64,000 nt of DNA from Lachnospiraceae bacterium UBA7202. GTDB lineage: Bacteria; Bacillota; Clostridia; Lachnospirales; Lachnospiraceae. Shown here one piece after another: positions 1-6,362 of the stretch (the stretch's first letter is position 1; each line of letters begins with the position of its first letter). The notes below the pieces were generated by a model that worked only from the letters and a program-made list of their open reading frames with translations, had not been told where the DNA came from and searched no databases. The position numbers and the translations under genes are program-made. The stretch covers positions 14,282-78,281 of the forward strand of contig DKUO01000046.1 in assembly GCA_002490705.1 (NCBI GenBank), given 5' to 3'.

Positions 1-21
1 GTTCGATTCCCGTTGGAGTCA
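1..21 (+). tRNA. 3' end of a tRNA, probably tRNA-Glu (cut by window edge)
   Basis: The first 21 bases read as a T-loop (TTCGATT), the 3' half of a T-stem (CCCGT), an acceptor strand TGGAGTC and discriminator A. The acceptor sequence would fit a GGCTCCA 5' strand with one G-U pair, as in many clostridial tRNA-Glu genes. That isotype is an inference because the anticodon lies outside the window. It sits 30 bases ahead of tRNA-Cys, as in a tRNA cluster. Confidence 0.5.
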
Positions 22-51
22 TTGGTCATCTGACCTATGTTAATTGGATAC

Positions 52-123
52 GGCGCAGTAGCCAAGCGGTAAGGCGTGGGTCTGCAACACCCTGATTCAC
101 CGGTTCAAATCCGGTCTGCGCCT
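52..123 (+). tRNA. tRNA-Cys (anticodon GCA)
   Basis: A full cloverleaf can be drawn. Acceptor GGCGCAG (52-58) pairs with CTGCGCC (116-122), the D-arm is GCC..GGC, the anticodon loop is CTGCAAC with anticodon GCA, and the T-arm is CCGG-TTCAAAT-CCGG. The discriminator is U (123), as expected for tRNA-Cys. CCA is not encoded. The first anticodon-stem pair looks like a U-U mismatch. A terminator follows directly, so this is the last gene of its transcript. Confidence 0.93.
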
Positions 124-136
124 CTCTTTGAAAGTG

Positions 137-176
137 GAGGAAACGTTGATAAATACGGCGTTTCCTCTATTTTCTT
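137..176 (+). terminator. Rho-independent terminator after the tRNA genes
   Basis: A perfect 9-bp stem, GAGGAAACG (137-145) with CGTTTCCTC (159-167), is followed by TATTTTCTT. It lies 14 bases after the end of tRNA-Cys. Confidence 0.8.
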
Positions 177-184
177 GCTTGTAA

Positions 185-334
185 TTATTTGGTGCAATCT
201 GGTGCAATCACACTAAAGGTATTTGCCATGTGTTCGAGAGCATTTGTAGTCCGATTGCCATTGGCGAGGGAAAATTTGAAGAGGTGTACCGAAGATGGGA
301 GACTGGGGAGATCAAGGGGTGTTGTGGCAGTTAG
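185..334 (+). pseudogene. Possible recombinase-related gene remnant
   Basis: The frame from 185 to the TAG at 332-334 has no ATG start in a sensible place. It encodes SPIAIGEGKFEEVYRRWETG around 248-307. The string EEVYRRWETGEI resembles the short helix-turn-helix segment found in small recombinase-associated proteins of clostridial mobile elements, where it is normally followed by a further helix. Here the frame ends soon after. I read this as the scar of an element once integrated by the tRNA genes, but the match is from memory and short. The following stretch to 516 is AT-rich and I see no gene in it. Confidence 0.3.
190..209 (+). repeat. Tandem 10-bp direct repeat downstream of tRNA-Cys
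   Basis: TGGTGCAATC occurs twice head to tail (190-199 and 200-209). It lies between the tRNA terminator and the recombinase-like remnant, where an attachment-site scar could be expected. No second distant copy was noticed in the window. Confidence 0.5.
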
Positions 335-516
335 GGCTGAAATCGTTTACTTTTTATTGACGTGTGGGAAATTATGAAAATTCAGAAGCTGGCCTGAAAT
401 TGTAAATTCCAGTGCAGAGGTAAATTCTACTGTGCTTTAGAGTATGCACAAAATTGATTTTAAGTGGCAGATATGCTAAAATATCGTAAATAAAATGTGA
501 ACAAAAGAGGTGCAAT

Positions 517-660
517 ATGAATTGTGGTATTTGTGGTGAAAATAAATCTAAAAGAACCATTTCAGGGATTCCAATGTGTGAAGAATGTTTTGCAAAATTA
601 TCTTTGTTAAGAAACAATGATATAAAAACTATCACTTTTTTTCAAGATGAAAAAATATGA
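517..660 (+). CDS. Small zinc-ribbon-like protein (47 aa)
   Basis: The ATG at 517 is preceded by AGAGG at 506-510. The 47-residue product has CGIC near the N-terminus (residues 3-6) and CEEC at about residues 21-24, a paired CxxC arrangement typical of a small zinc-binding knuckle. Its TGA overlaps the ATG of the next gene (ATGA at 657-660), so the two are probably translationally coupled. The low GC matches its neighbours and contrasts with the glycan locus. Function is unknown. A nucleic-acid or protein-binding role is only a guess from the fold type. Confidence 0.6.
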   Translation: MNCGICGENKSKRTISGIPMCEECFAKLSLLRNNDIKTITFFQDEKI

Positions 661-1040
661 TTTATGCATCTAAAGAAGCAAAAGCATATATTCATGCTAT
701 ATTACAAGAAAGGCAGAAAACAATTAGAGAACTTGATGAACTTAAAGAAAAACAAAGGCGACTAGAGCAACTGGAAGTGGAGAAAATAAATTATGCAAAA
801 TCATTTAATGAATTTTTTGAGTATGATGTAGTAACTGTTATTAATAAAGATCATGGTACTATTGATAAGCAAGAAATGATGAAAATTTTAGATGATCACG
901 CGAAAAATGGTTGGAAATTGCACACCATATATTCTAATGAATTGGGCAAAAATGCATTAAGTTTACTTGGGCTTGGTGTTAATTCGACCGCGAGTGAAGA
1001 TGTTTTAATATTTGAAAGAAGAATTCCTAAAATTGGATAG
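657..1040 (+). CDS. DUF4177-like protein with N-terminal coiled coil
   Basis: This is a 127-residue protein. Residues about 8-45 are charged and heptad-like (many E, K, R, L), suggesting a coiled coil. The C-terminal half contains FFEYDVVTV, then NGWKLHTIYSNE, then a terminal LIFERR, which is the pattern of the small DUF4177 domain (strand, helix, GW-L, strand). It starts inside the stop of the small zinc-ribbon gene, so both are made from one transcript. The biochemical role of DUF4177 proteins is not established. Codon use is AT-rich like the surrounding island. Confidence 0.65.
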   Translation: MIYASKEAKAYIHAILQERQKTIRELDELKEKQRRLEQLEVEKINYAKSFNEFFEYDVVTVINKDHGTIDKQEMMKILDDHAKNGWKLHTIYSNELGKNALSLLGLGVNSTASEDVLIFERRIPKIG

Positions 1041-1171
1041 TAAATTTAAATATTGTGATAATAGTTGTATTAATTTTATGAGAAGTAAGTTTATACGGAA
1101 AATTGTAAGATTGTTGAGTAAATAGATAAGTTGTTTGTAAATAATAAATGTGTTGATTGGGGAATGGATAA

Positions 1172-1848
1172 ATGCAGGTGAAAGGAATACCATTAATTAA
1201 ATTCCAAAGTGAAGATAAGATAAAAAACTTCAAGATGGTTTAGTTTATATGAATACCTTGGAATGGTATCGTAAACATGAAAATTCAAATGGAGATATGG
1301 TAGTAGGAGATTCATTTGAAGGAATGCTGCATTTTAATGCTGCAGAATTATTTTTGCCAGATTTAGGTGAGACAATTAAGTTGAATGGCAATTTAATGAA
1401 GACCACCCATTCTAATGACTATGCGTTTTGTATGCTTGGAGTAAAACCTAATTTGATGACATTTAGGTTTACTGAAAAACAAAAAAGGGAGATGTTAAAC
1501 TTTGGGGATACAGCTTTGCTGATTTTAGATAGCGATGAATTTATTAAAAGGATGGAAAAATCCGCAAAAGAAAAAGGTTATAAATTATATAAAAATTTTG
1601 TCAAATATTTTGATGAACAAAAGGATCATGTAGATATATTTATTTCATTAATGCTTGGAGAACAAAATATCGCTTTTTGGAAAAGGGAATCATATGCTTA
1701 TCAAAATGAATTTAGATTTGTAATTAGTGCCGAGGGCTTAACTGATGAGCATTTGGAATTAGATATAGGAAATATCAAAGATATATCGGCAATAATGAAA
1801 ACTTCTTCAGTATTAAATGCGGAAGTATTTAGAAGAAAAGGGGATTAG
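1172..1848 (+). pseudogene. Frameshifted hypothetical protein, intact from 1249
   Basis: The largest uninterrupted frame begins at ATG 1249 and gives 199 residues (MNTLEWYRKHENSNGD...), but no ribosome site precedes it. Upstream, ATG 1172 opens MQVKGIPLIKFQSEDKIKNF and runs into TAG at 1241. Joining this to the other frame at about 1232 gives ...KNF-x-DGLVYMNTLEWY, which is the usual N-terminus of a family I recall from phage and island proteins (KF-x-n-DGxxYMN). One missing base near 1232-1233 explains the break. It is either a real frameshift mutation, a start at 1249, or a sequence error. The function of the family is unknown to me. Confidence 0.6.
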
Positions 1849-1989
1849 TATTCTTTACAATATGCTAAATAATTCCCAGTCATATTACAAAGTGTTATTT
1901 TAAATGCACTTGCTATAACAATATTCTTCCTCTCATGATGTTTTTATAGGGAGGCTTAAGAAGTGAATGACGAAATATTAATAAAATGT

Positions 1990-2018
1990 TTGCTGAATTA
2001 AACGTTATATGTTAAGAT
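1990..2018 (+). promoter_or_regulatory. Promoter of the holin-like toxin
   Basis: TTGCTG (1990-1995), a 17-bp spacer and TAAGAT (2013-2018), with TG one base ahead of the -10. It lies about 75 bases before the toxin start, leaving a long structured 5' leader as is usual for type I toxin mRNAs. Confidence 0.5.
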
Positions 2019-2055
2019 TGAGGTACGGGAATAACCGTGTCACTGCAAGGCGTTG

Positions 2056-2084
2056 ACCTCCTATTTTTACATAAGATGGGAGGT
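2056..2084 (+). promoter_or_regulatory. Hairpin that hides the toxin ribosome site
   Basis: ACCTCC (2056-2061) can pair with GGAGGT (2079-2084), which contains the Shine-Dalgarno sequence eight bases ahead of the toxin ATG at 2092. Such RBS sequestration in the full-length mRNA is common among type I toxins. The pairing is seen in the sequence; its effect is inferred. Confidence 0.5.
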
Positions 2085-2091
2085 GGTGCGG

Positions 2092-2175
2092 ATGAAGTAT
2101 GATTTCAAAGATCTCATGTCTTTCGGCATGTTCATTCTCGCATTGCTGACCTTGATCGTAATGATAAGTCAGTAG
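2092..2175 (+). CDS. Holin-like type I toxin peptide (27 aa)
   Basis: The ATG at 2092 follows GGGAGGTGGTGCGG. The 27-residue product begins MKYDFKDLMSFGMFILALLT and continues as a single hydrophobic helix ending ISQ. This matches the putative holin-like toxin family (Hol_Tox, related in layout to Fst/TxpA), whose members start MKYD-DAL-LM-FGMFI-ALLTLIV. Such peptides insert in the membrane from the inside and are controlled by a convergent antisense RNA. The convergent promoter, the shared terminator and the sequestered RBS found here fit that arrangement. The peptide lacks the charged C-terminal tail of longer members. Confidence 0.75.
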   Translation: MKYDFKDLMSFGMFILALLTLIVMISQ

Positions 2176-2189
2176 CGTTTTTCTAACTT

Positions 2190-2290
2190 TTAGATAGAAA
2201 AACCACCCTTGTATACTTTGGCTAGTAGGAAGGGTGGAGTTTCTATCTTTTCCCTCAGGTCAACCCCTTGTGGGAGGTTGTTCCTTTTAT
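2190..2290 (-). ncRNA. Predicted antisense RNA antitoxin of the holin-like toxin
   Basis: A minus-strand promoter at 2297-2325 would start an RNA of roughly 100 nt near 2290 that ends in the shared stem-loop. It would be complementary to the 3' end of the toxin mRNA. It contains GGTTGACCT, a copy of the GTTGACCT in the toxin leader (2053-2060). Because the copies are inverted in DNA, both RNAs carry the same sense of this motif, unlike the direct repeats of Fst loci. The RNA is inferred from promoter and terminator only. Confidence 0.5.
2193..2251. terminator. Long stem-loop terminator shared by toxin mRNA and antisense RNA
   Basis: GATAGAAA plus AACCACCCTT (2193-2210) pairs with AAGGGTGG plus AGTTTCTATC (2230-2247), followed by TTTT on the plus strand. 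The stem is about 18 bp with one bulge region. Its position between convergent promoters is what Fst/TxpA-type loci show. Confidence 0.75.
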
Positions 2291-2296
2291 GGTTAT

Positions 2297-2325
2297 AATA
2301 TAGCATATTCGTTTTGAATATGCAA
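2297..2325 (-). promoter_or_regulatory. Antisense RNA promoter with internal dyad
   Basis: Reading the minus strand: TTGCAT (2325-2320), a 17-bp spacer, and TATATT (2302-2297). The inverted repeat GCATATTC-GTTTT-GAATATGC (2303-2323) fills the spacer and overlaps the -35, which is a plausible operator position. Confidence 0.55.
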
Positions 2326-2442
2326 GCCGCTTGCGGAAGGTCAGGGGGCTAATTTGGGGGTTGAGTCATTTTTCTTATTCAGATTTTGTTCTTCATTAGA
2401 TCTGCATCATTTTCAGCCGAAACACAAAAAGGAGATTGATTT

Positions 2443-3372
2443 ATGGACTATAGCAGAAAGATATCGGAACGTTTATGGAATATGCCGGAAAAGGGAGAGC
2501 TTGAAAGCCATCGTGAGGAAACCTATATTGATGACATTATTCAAAAAAGCCATATTGAAAAGGAATTGCTTTCGCATTTGGATGGGATAAGAACTGTGTT
2601 TGACGGTGGTGCGGGCTGTGGCAGATTTTCCATTCTTCTGGCAAAACATGGTTGTGAAGTTACACATTTTGACATTTCACAGCCCATGATCAATAAGGCA
2701 AAAGAATTGGCGGAGAAAGAGGGGGTTCTTGACAAAATAACCTTTGTGAAAGGGGCATTGGAGAATCTGAGTGATTTCAAAGACAAATCATTTGATATGG
2801 TTATTTCCTTTGATGCCCCTGTCTCCTATACTTACCCCAATCAGGAACAGGTTATTGGAGAACTCATACGCATATGCCGCAAACGGATTATGATCAGTGT
2901 GTCGAGCCGATTAGGATACCTTTCCTATTTGGCAAATCCGATACAGAAAAACCAATTTATTTTAGATGCAGATTGCGATGATCCGTTTGTAAAATGGTGT
3001 ATTGATAATAAAGCAAATGCGATCGAATCTTTTCGCTTTAGCAAAGATGCTGTTATGAAGCTGTGGAAAGAGGGGCTGATGGGTGGCGAGAAGGAAATTG
3101 CCGAGTATGAAAACGGGGGTGCGCCGTGGTGCATCACATACACTTTTATGCCGGATGAATTGAAAGATATATTGGAACGCCATGGCGTAAAAAACATCCA
3201 ATTGGCAGGTCCCGGCGCATATGCAAGAACCCTTCCCAATGAGATACTTGTAAAAATTATGAAGGATTCAAAGCAACGTTCTGACTTTTTAGATTTTTGT
3301 CATTGTTATGATTCTAATCCGTTTGTATGTGGCATGGGAAAAGATAATTTGTTAGCGCAAGGCGAACTTTAG
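2443..3372 (+). CDS. Class I SAM-dependent methyltransferase
   Basis: The ATG at 2443 has a good site (AAAAAGGAG) upstream. In the 309-residue protein, motif I is FDGGAGCGRF (residues about 53-62), followed by an acidic strand end at HFDIS and a KGALENL...FDMVISFDAP segment, the usual Rossmann methyltransferase order. The C-terminal half is larger than the minimal fold and probably forms the substrate cap. Nothing nearby names the substrate. The downstream GNAT gene is 28 bases away, so the two may be co-transcribed. Small-molecule or tRNA/antibiotic methylation are all possible. Confidence 0.8.
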   Translation: MDYSRKISERLWNMPEKGELESHREETYIDDIIQKSHIEKELLSHLDGIRTVFDGGAGCGRFSILLAKHGCEVTHFDISQPMINKAKELAEKEGVLDKITFVKGALENLSDFKDKSFDMVISFDAPVSYTYPNQEQVIGELIRICRKRIMISVSSRLGYLSYLANPIQKNQFILDADCDDPFVKWCIDNKANAIESFRFSKDAVMKLWKEGLMGGEKEIAEYENGGAPWCITYTFMPDELKDILERHGVKNIQLAGPGAYARTLPNEILVKIMKDSKQRSDFLDFCHCYDSNPFVCGMGKDNLLAQGEL

Positions 3373-3400
3373 TTCTTTAATTATTACGGAGATTTTGCTT

Positions 3401-4096
3401 ATGGAAATTGAAACGCAGCGATTGCTGATTCGGGATGTTAAAACAGAAGATAAAATACCGTTTGTTCAAATGGCAGCAGACGGAAGCTTAAATGATTGCG
3501 GGTTTGATAGAGACTGCGGTAATTGGATAACAAAATGGATAGACGAGACAAGGGGATTTGCATTTAGAGATAATCCCAATACCGATTATCTGGCTTATAC
3601 AATAACCTTAAAGGCAGAAGCTGCGGTAATCGGTTCTATTGGATGCTCCTATTATGAAGATCTTCGGGAAACAGGGATTACATATTTTATCGGGGCGCAA
3701 TATAGGGATAATGGTTATGCAGTTGAAGCGGTTAAAGCATATACGGACTATTATCTCAATCATTACAAAGCAAAAAGAATAATTGCAACGGTGAGAGATG
3801 AAAACATATCATCTTGGAAAGTGATTGAAAAAGTGGGATTTATTTTGAACGAAAAAAGAATGTATAAGGATTTGAACGATGATGATGAGAAACTATATCG
3901 TTTTTACGAAATCACTAAAAATAGAGATAATGGCTGGTTAACGGGAAGACTATTTTTCAACAGAGAAGATAAAAGAGTAATTATCAAGAGACCGCGGAGC
4001 GGGTTTGGCTATACAATGAATTTAGGAAATAAGTGGACATGGATATTTTGTATTATTTTTGTAATTATTATAGTTATATTAGTAAGTGCTCTTTAA
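3401..4096 (+). CDS. GNAT acetyltransferase fused to a membrane-anchored DUF5808-like tail
   Basis: The ATG at 3401 follows ACGGAGATTTTGCTT. Residues about 1-170 are a RimJ/RimL-like GNAT (ETQRLLIRDV start, QYRDNGYAVEAV for acetyl-CoA binding, DENISSWKVIEKVGF near the end). After about residue 180 comes WLTGRLFFNREDKRVI, then GFGYTMNLGNKW, then a hydrophobic segment of about 20 residues rich in I and V. That order (W-G-FF-N-D-R-I/V, G-G-TMNLG, TM) resembles DUF5808 domains found in small membrane proteins. The protein is therefore a predicted C-terminally anchored acetyltransferase of unknown substrate. A recent gene fusion is likely. Confidence 0.7.
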   Translation: MEIETQRLLIRDVKTEDKIPFVQMAADGSLNDCGFDRDCGNWITKWIDETRGFAFRDNPNTDYLAYTITLKAEAAVIGSIGCSYYEDLRETGITYFIGAQYRDNGYAVEAVKAYTDYYLNHYKAKRIIATVRDENISSWKVIEKVGFILNEKRMYKDLNDDDEKLYRFYEITKNRDNGWLTGRLFFNREDKRVIIKRPRSGFGYTMNLGNKWTWIFCIIFVIIIVILVSAL

Positions 4097-4157
4097 AACA
4101 ATTTCCAGTTAGCAAATATGAAAACGATTTTAATGGTTTGTCCGGGAGCATGGCGAT

Positions 4158-4673
4158 ATGAAAAAAATCATTCTTATTCTGGGAGCAAATGGGGTCGGTA
4201 AAAGTACCACCTCAGAAATATTGTTACATAAATTAACGAAGTGTGCATTTATAGATGCTGACTGGTGCCGGGCAATTAATCCTTTTCCCTTTACAGAGGC
4301 AACTAAAATAGCAGTGTCTAATAACATATATTCTTTATTCAAAAATTATCTCCTTTGCGAAGATATAGAATTTATTATATTTCCCTATGGATTTCACGGA
4401 GAACGCAAACAGATATTTGATCAAGTGTTAAGCTGGCTCAAACAAGATGATATATTATTTGAGCTATGCCCTGTCATTCTAAAATGTGACAGGGAAGAGA
4501 ATATGAGAAGACTGATAAAAAATGGAAGGGAAAAAGAACGGATTGAACGGGGTATGAAGAATACATATACCTTTTATGATACATATACATATCCTCGAAT
4601 TGATACAACAAATATGCAGCCCGAAGACGTAGCAGAAAAAATTTTGGAAATTTTGAATTATAAAATCAGGTGA
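4158..4673 (+). CDS. P-loop kinase-like protein
   Basis: The 171-residue protein has Walker A GANGVGKST (residues about 8-16) after a hydrophobic strand, and an FIDADWCR segment like the acceptor-binding region of shikimate/gluconate-kinase-like enzymes. A KCDREENMRRLIKNGREKER lid-like helix follows at about 112-131. It is probably a small-molecule kinase of the AAA_33/AAA_18 type. The substrate cannot be read from the sequence. A GGGAG site lies at 4142-4146 and its AT-rich composition fits the upstream accessory genes. Confidence 0.65.
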   Translation: MKKIILILGANGVGKSTTSEILLHKLTKCAFIDADWCRAINPFPFTEATKIAVSNNIYSLFKNYLLCEDIEFIIFPYGFHGERKQIFDQVLSWLKQDDILFELCPVILKCDREENMRRLIKNGREKERIERGMKNTYTFYDTYTYPRIDTTNMQPEDVAEKILEILNYKIR

Positions 4674-4680
4674 TTTTGTA

Positions 4681-5295
4681 TCAGCCACCTAAAGTGACGT
4701 CCTGCTTCTGATACCATTGCAGGGCGTCGAAGAATTGCTTTTCCTGAAAGTCAGGCCAAAGGTCGTCTACGATATAAAAATCTGCATACACGGTCTGGAG
4801 CGGCAGAAAACCGGAGAGCCGGCGCATGCCGCCCCAGCGTATGACGAGGTCAATTCTGGGAATGTCCCGGGAGGCCCATCCGTTTTTCATATCCCATTCC
4901 CAACCATAATTTACGAGGAAATTTACGGTGGTCTGTCCGTTTGAGGCAGGCTGCCGTTTTACATTTACATAGGGAAGCAGCTGAGTCGGAAAGCAGGTGG
5001 AGCCGGTGTTGCCTATGACGTGGAGCGTTGCGTTTTCCGTTGTAATCATTTGTACGGCCTGTACGCAGGCATCGGAGAAGGCGTGCACCTGTTCCTTTGG
5101 CCGTTTGCAGTTGTCCACGGTAAATCCATAGTAGGTTATTTCCGGGATGCCGAATTTTTGCGCCAGCTGAAGTAATTGCAGACCGGGTCTCAGGCCGTAG
5201 GCATAGCCGTCTTCTTTTCGCAAACCGTTTCTTTTAGCCCAGCGTCTGTTGCCGTCCGGGATGATGCCGATGTGTTTGGGAATTCGCGCAAGCAT
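4681..5295 (-). CDS. Short, divergent undecaprenyl diphosphate synthase family protein
   Basis: The start at 5295 is chosen because GGAGG (minus strand, 5305-5301) lies five bases upstream. The 204-residue product begins MLARIPKHIGIIPDGNRRWA, with the cis-prenyltransferase P-loop and catalytic Asp (residue 14). It keeps the C-terminal IDLVIRWGGMRRLSGFLP and LWPDF motifs. Typical UppS proteins have about 240-250 residues, so roughly 40 are missing from the middle. The usual HRAG after the P-loop reads GYAYG. It is likely a paralogue making or binding a prenyl diphosphate, possibly for the adjacent glycan locus, but activity is uncertain. Confidence 0.75.
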   Translation of the reverse strand: MLARIPKHIGIIPDGNRRWAKRNGLRKEDGYAYGLRPGLQLLQLAQKFGIPEITYYGFTVDNCKRPKEQVHAFSDACVQAVQMITTENATLHVIGNTGSTCFPTQLLPYVNVKRQPASNGQTTVNFLVNYGWEWDMKNGWASRDIPRIDLVIRWGGMRRLSGFLPLQTVYADFYIVDDLWPDFQEKQFFDALQWYQKQDVTLGG

Positions 5296-5434
5296 GGTTT
5301 CCTCCATCTTCATTCAGTGGTTGTGTATCTTTTGGGATAAATGCTTTAAACTATAATATTGGCAGTTCGCAGAAACTTATGCAGGGAAGAGGCGGAGATT
5401 GAGAACGGCGGGGTTTTGATTTTCAAATAAGCAA

Positions 5435-5463
5435 TTGCGATTATTTGGATTATGGAATATAAT
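5435..5463 (+). promoter_or_regulatory. Promoter of the fucose/deoxyhexose glycan operon
   Basis: TTGCGA (5435-5440), a 17-bp spacer and a perfect TATAAT (5458-5463), about 43 bases before the rmlD start codon. Confidence 0.75.
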
Positions 5464-5505
5464 GGCATAATAGAAACATCACCTATTTGGAAAGGATGCA
5501 GCGAA

Positions 5506-6342
5506 ATGAAAAAAATCATTGTGACGGGCTGTAACGGGCAGTTGGGACGGGCCGTCAATCTGGAATATGCAGGAAGCACAGAATACGAACTTGTCAATAC
5601 GGATGTGGGGGAACTGGATATCACAAAGGTGGACGATGTGATGAAATTTGTGCGGGATATCAATCCCTATGCGATCATCAATTGTGCGGCGTACACGGCG
5701 GTGGAGGCCTGCGAGAAGGAAGAGGATCTGGCCTTCCGTATCAATGCGGTCGGCGCGCGTAACCTGAGCATTGCGGCCAATGAGACGGGTGCGAAGCTGA
5801 TGCATATTTCCACCGATTACGTGTTCGACGGCAACGGTACAAGACCTTATAAGGAGACTGATCCGACAGGGCCGCAGGGCGCTTACGGCAGGACGAAGCT
5901 GGCGGGAGAAGAGTTCGTAAAGGAATTTTCGGACAGACATTTTATCCTGCGCACGGCGTGGCTGTACGGGGATGGCAAGAACTTTGTAAAAACCATGCTC
6001 AGACTCAGCGAGACCAACGATAAGGTACGGGTGGTGCGGGATCAGGTGGGATCGCCCACCAGCGCGACGGAGCTTGCCAAGGCTGTCGTTTATCTGCTCC
6101 CTACGGAAAACTACGGTTTGTTTCATGCGACCTGCGAGGGGGATTGCAGCTGGGCACAGTTTACGGAAGAAATTTTCAGATTGGCGGGAAAAAAGACGGT
6201 GGTGGAAGCGATCACTTCGGAGGAGTACGGAGCGGCGGTGAAGCGGCCAGCCTATTCCATTCTGGATAATTACATGTTCCGAATGACGACGGATTTTATG
6301 TTTGCGGATTGGCATGACGCCATTGCGGCATACCTTAAATAA
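5506..6342 (+). CDS. rfbD: dTDP-4-dehydrorhamnose reductase (RmlD/RfbD)
   Basis: The start at 5506 follows AAAGGATGCAGCGAA and the promoter. The 278-residue SDR enzyme has the glycine motif GCNGQLGRAV near the N-terminus, HISTDYVFDG at about 104-113, and the YGRTK catalytic pair at about 128-132. This is the size of RmlD, which reduces dTDP-4-keto-L-rhamnose to dTDP-L-rhamnose. It would supply rhamnose for the glycan made downstream. RmlA, RmlB and RmlC are not in the window, so they must lie elsewhere or the enzyme has another NDP-keto-sugar substrate. Confidence 0.88.
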   Translation: MKKIIVTGCNGQLGRAVNLEYAGSTEYELVNTDVGELDITKVDDVMKFVRDINPYAIINCAAYTAVEACEKEEDLAFRINAVGARNLSIAANETGAKLMHISTDYVFDGNGTRPYKETDPTGPQGAYGRTKLAGEEFVKEFSDRHFILRTAWLYGDGKNFVKTMLRLSETNDKVRVVRDQVGSPTSATELAKAVVYLLPTENYGLFHATCEGDCSWAQFTEEIFRLAGKKTVVEAITSEEYGAAVKRPAYSILDNYMFRMTTDFMFADWHDAIAAYLK

Positions 6343-6362
6343 TAGAAAAGGAGATAGGAAAT

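Noticed and set aside
189..377. 62-codon plus-strand frame near the tRNA genes
   Set aside because: No ribosome site or family resemblance; the neighbouring frame carries the recombinase-like string, so this one is out of frame.
5479..6315. Minus-strand open frame opposite rmlD
   Set aside because: Shadow of a confidently assigned SDR gene; no start signal.
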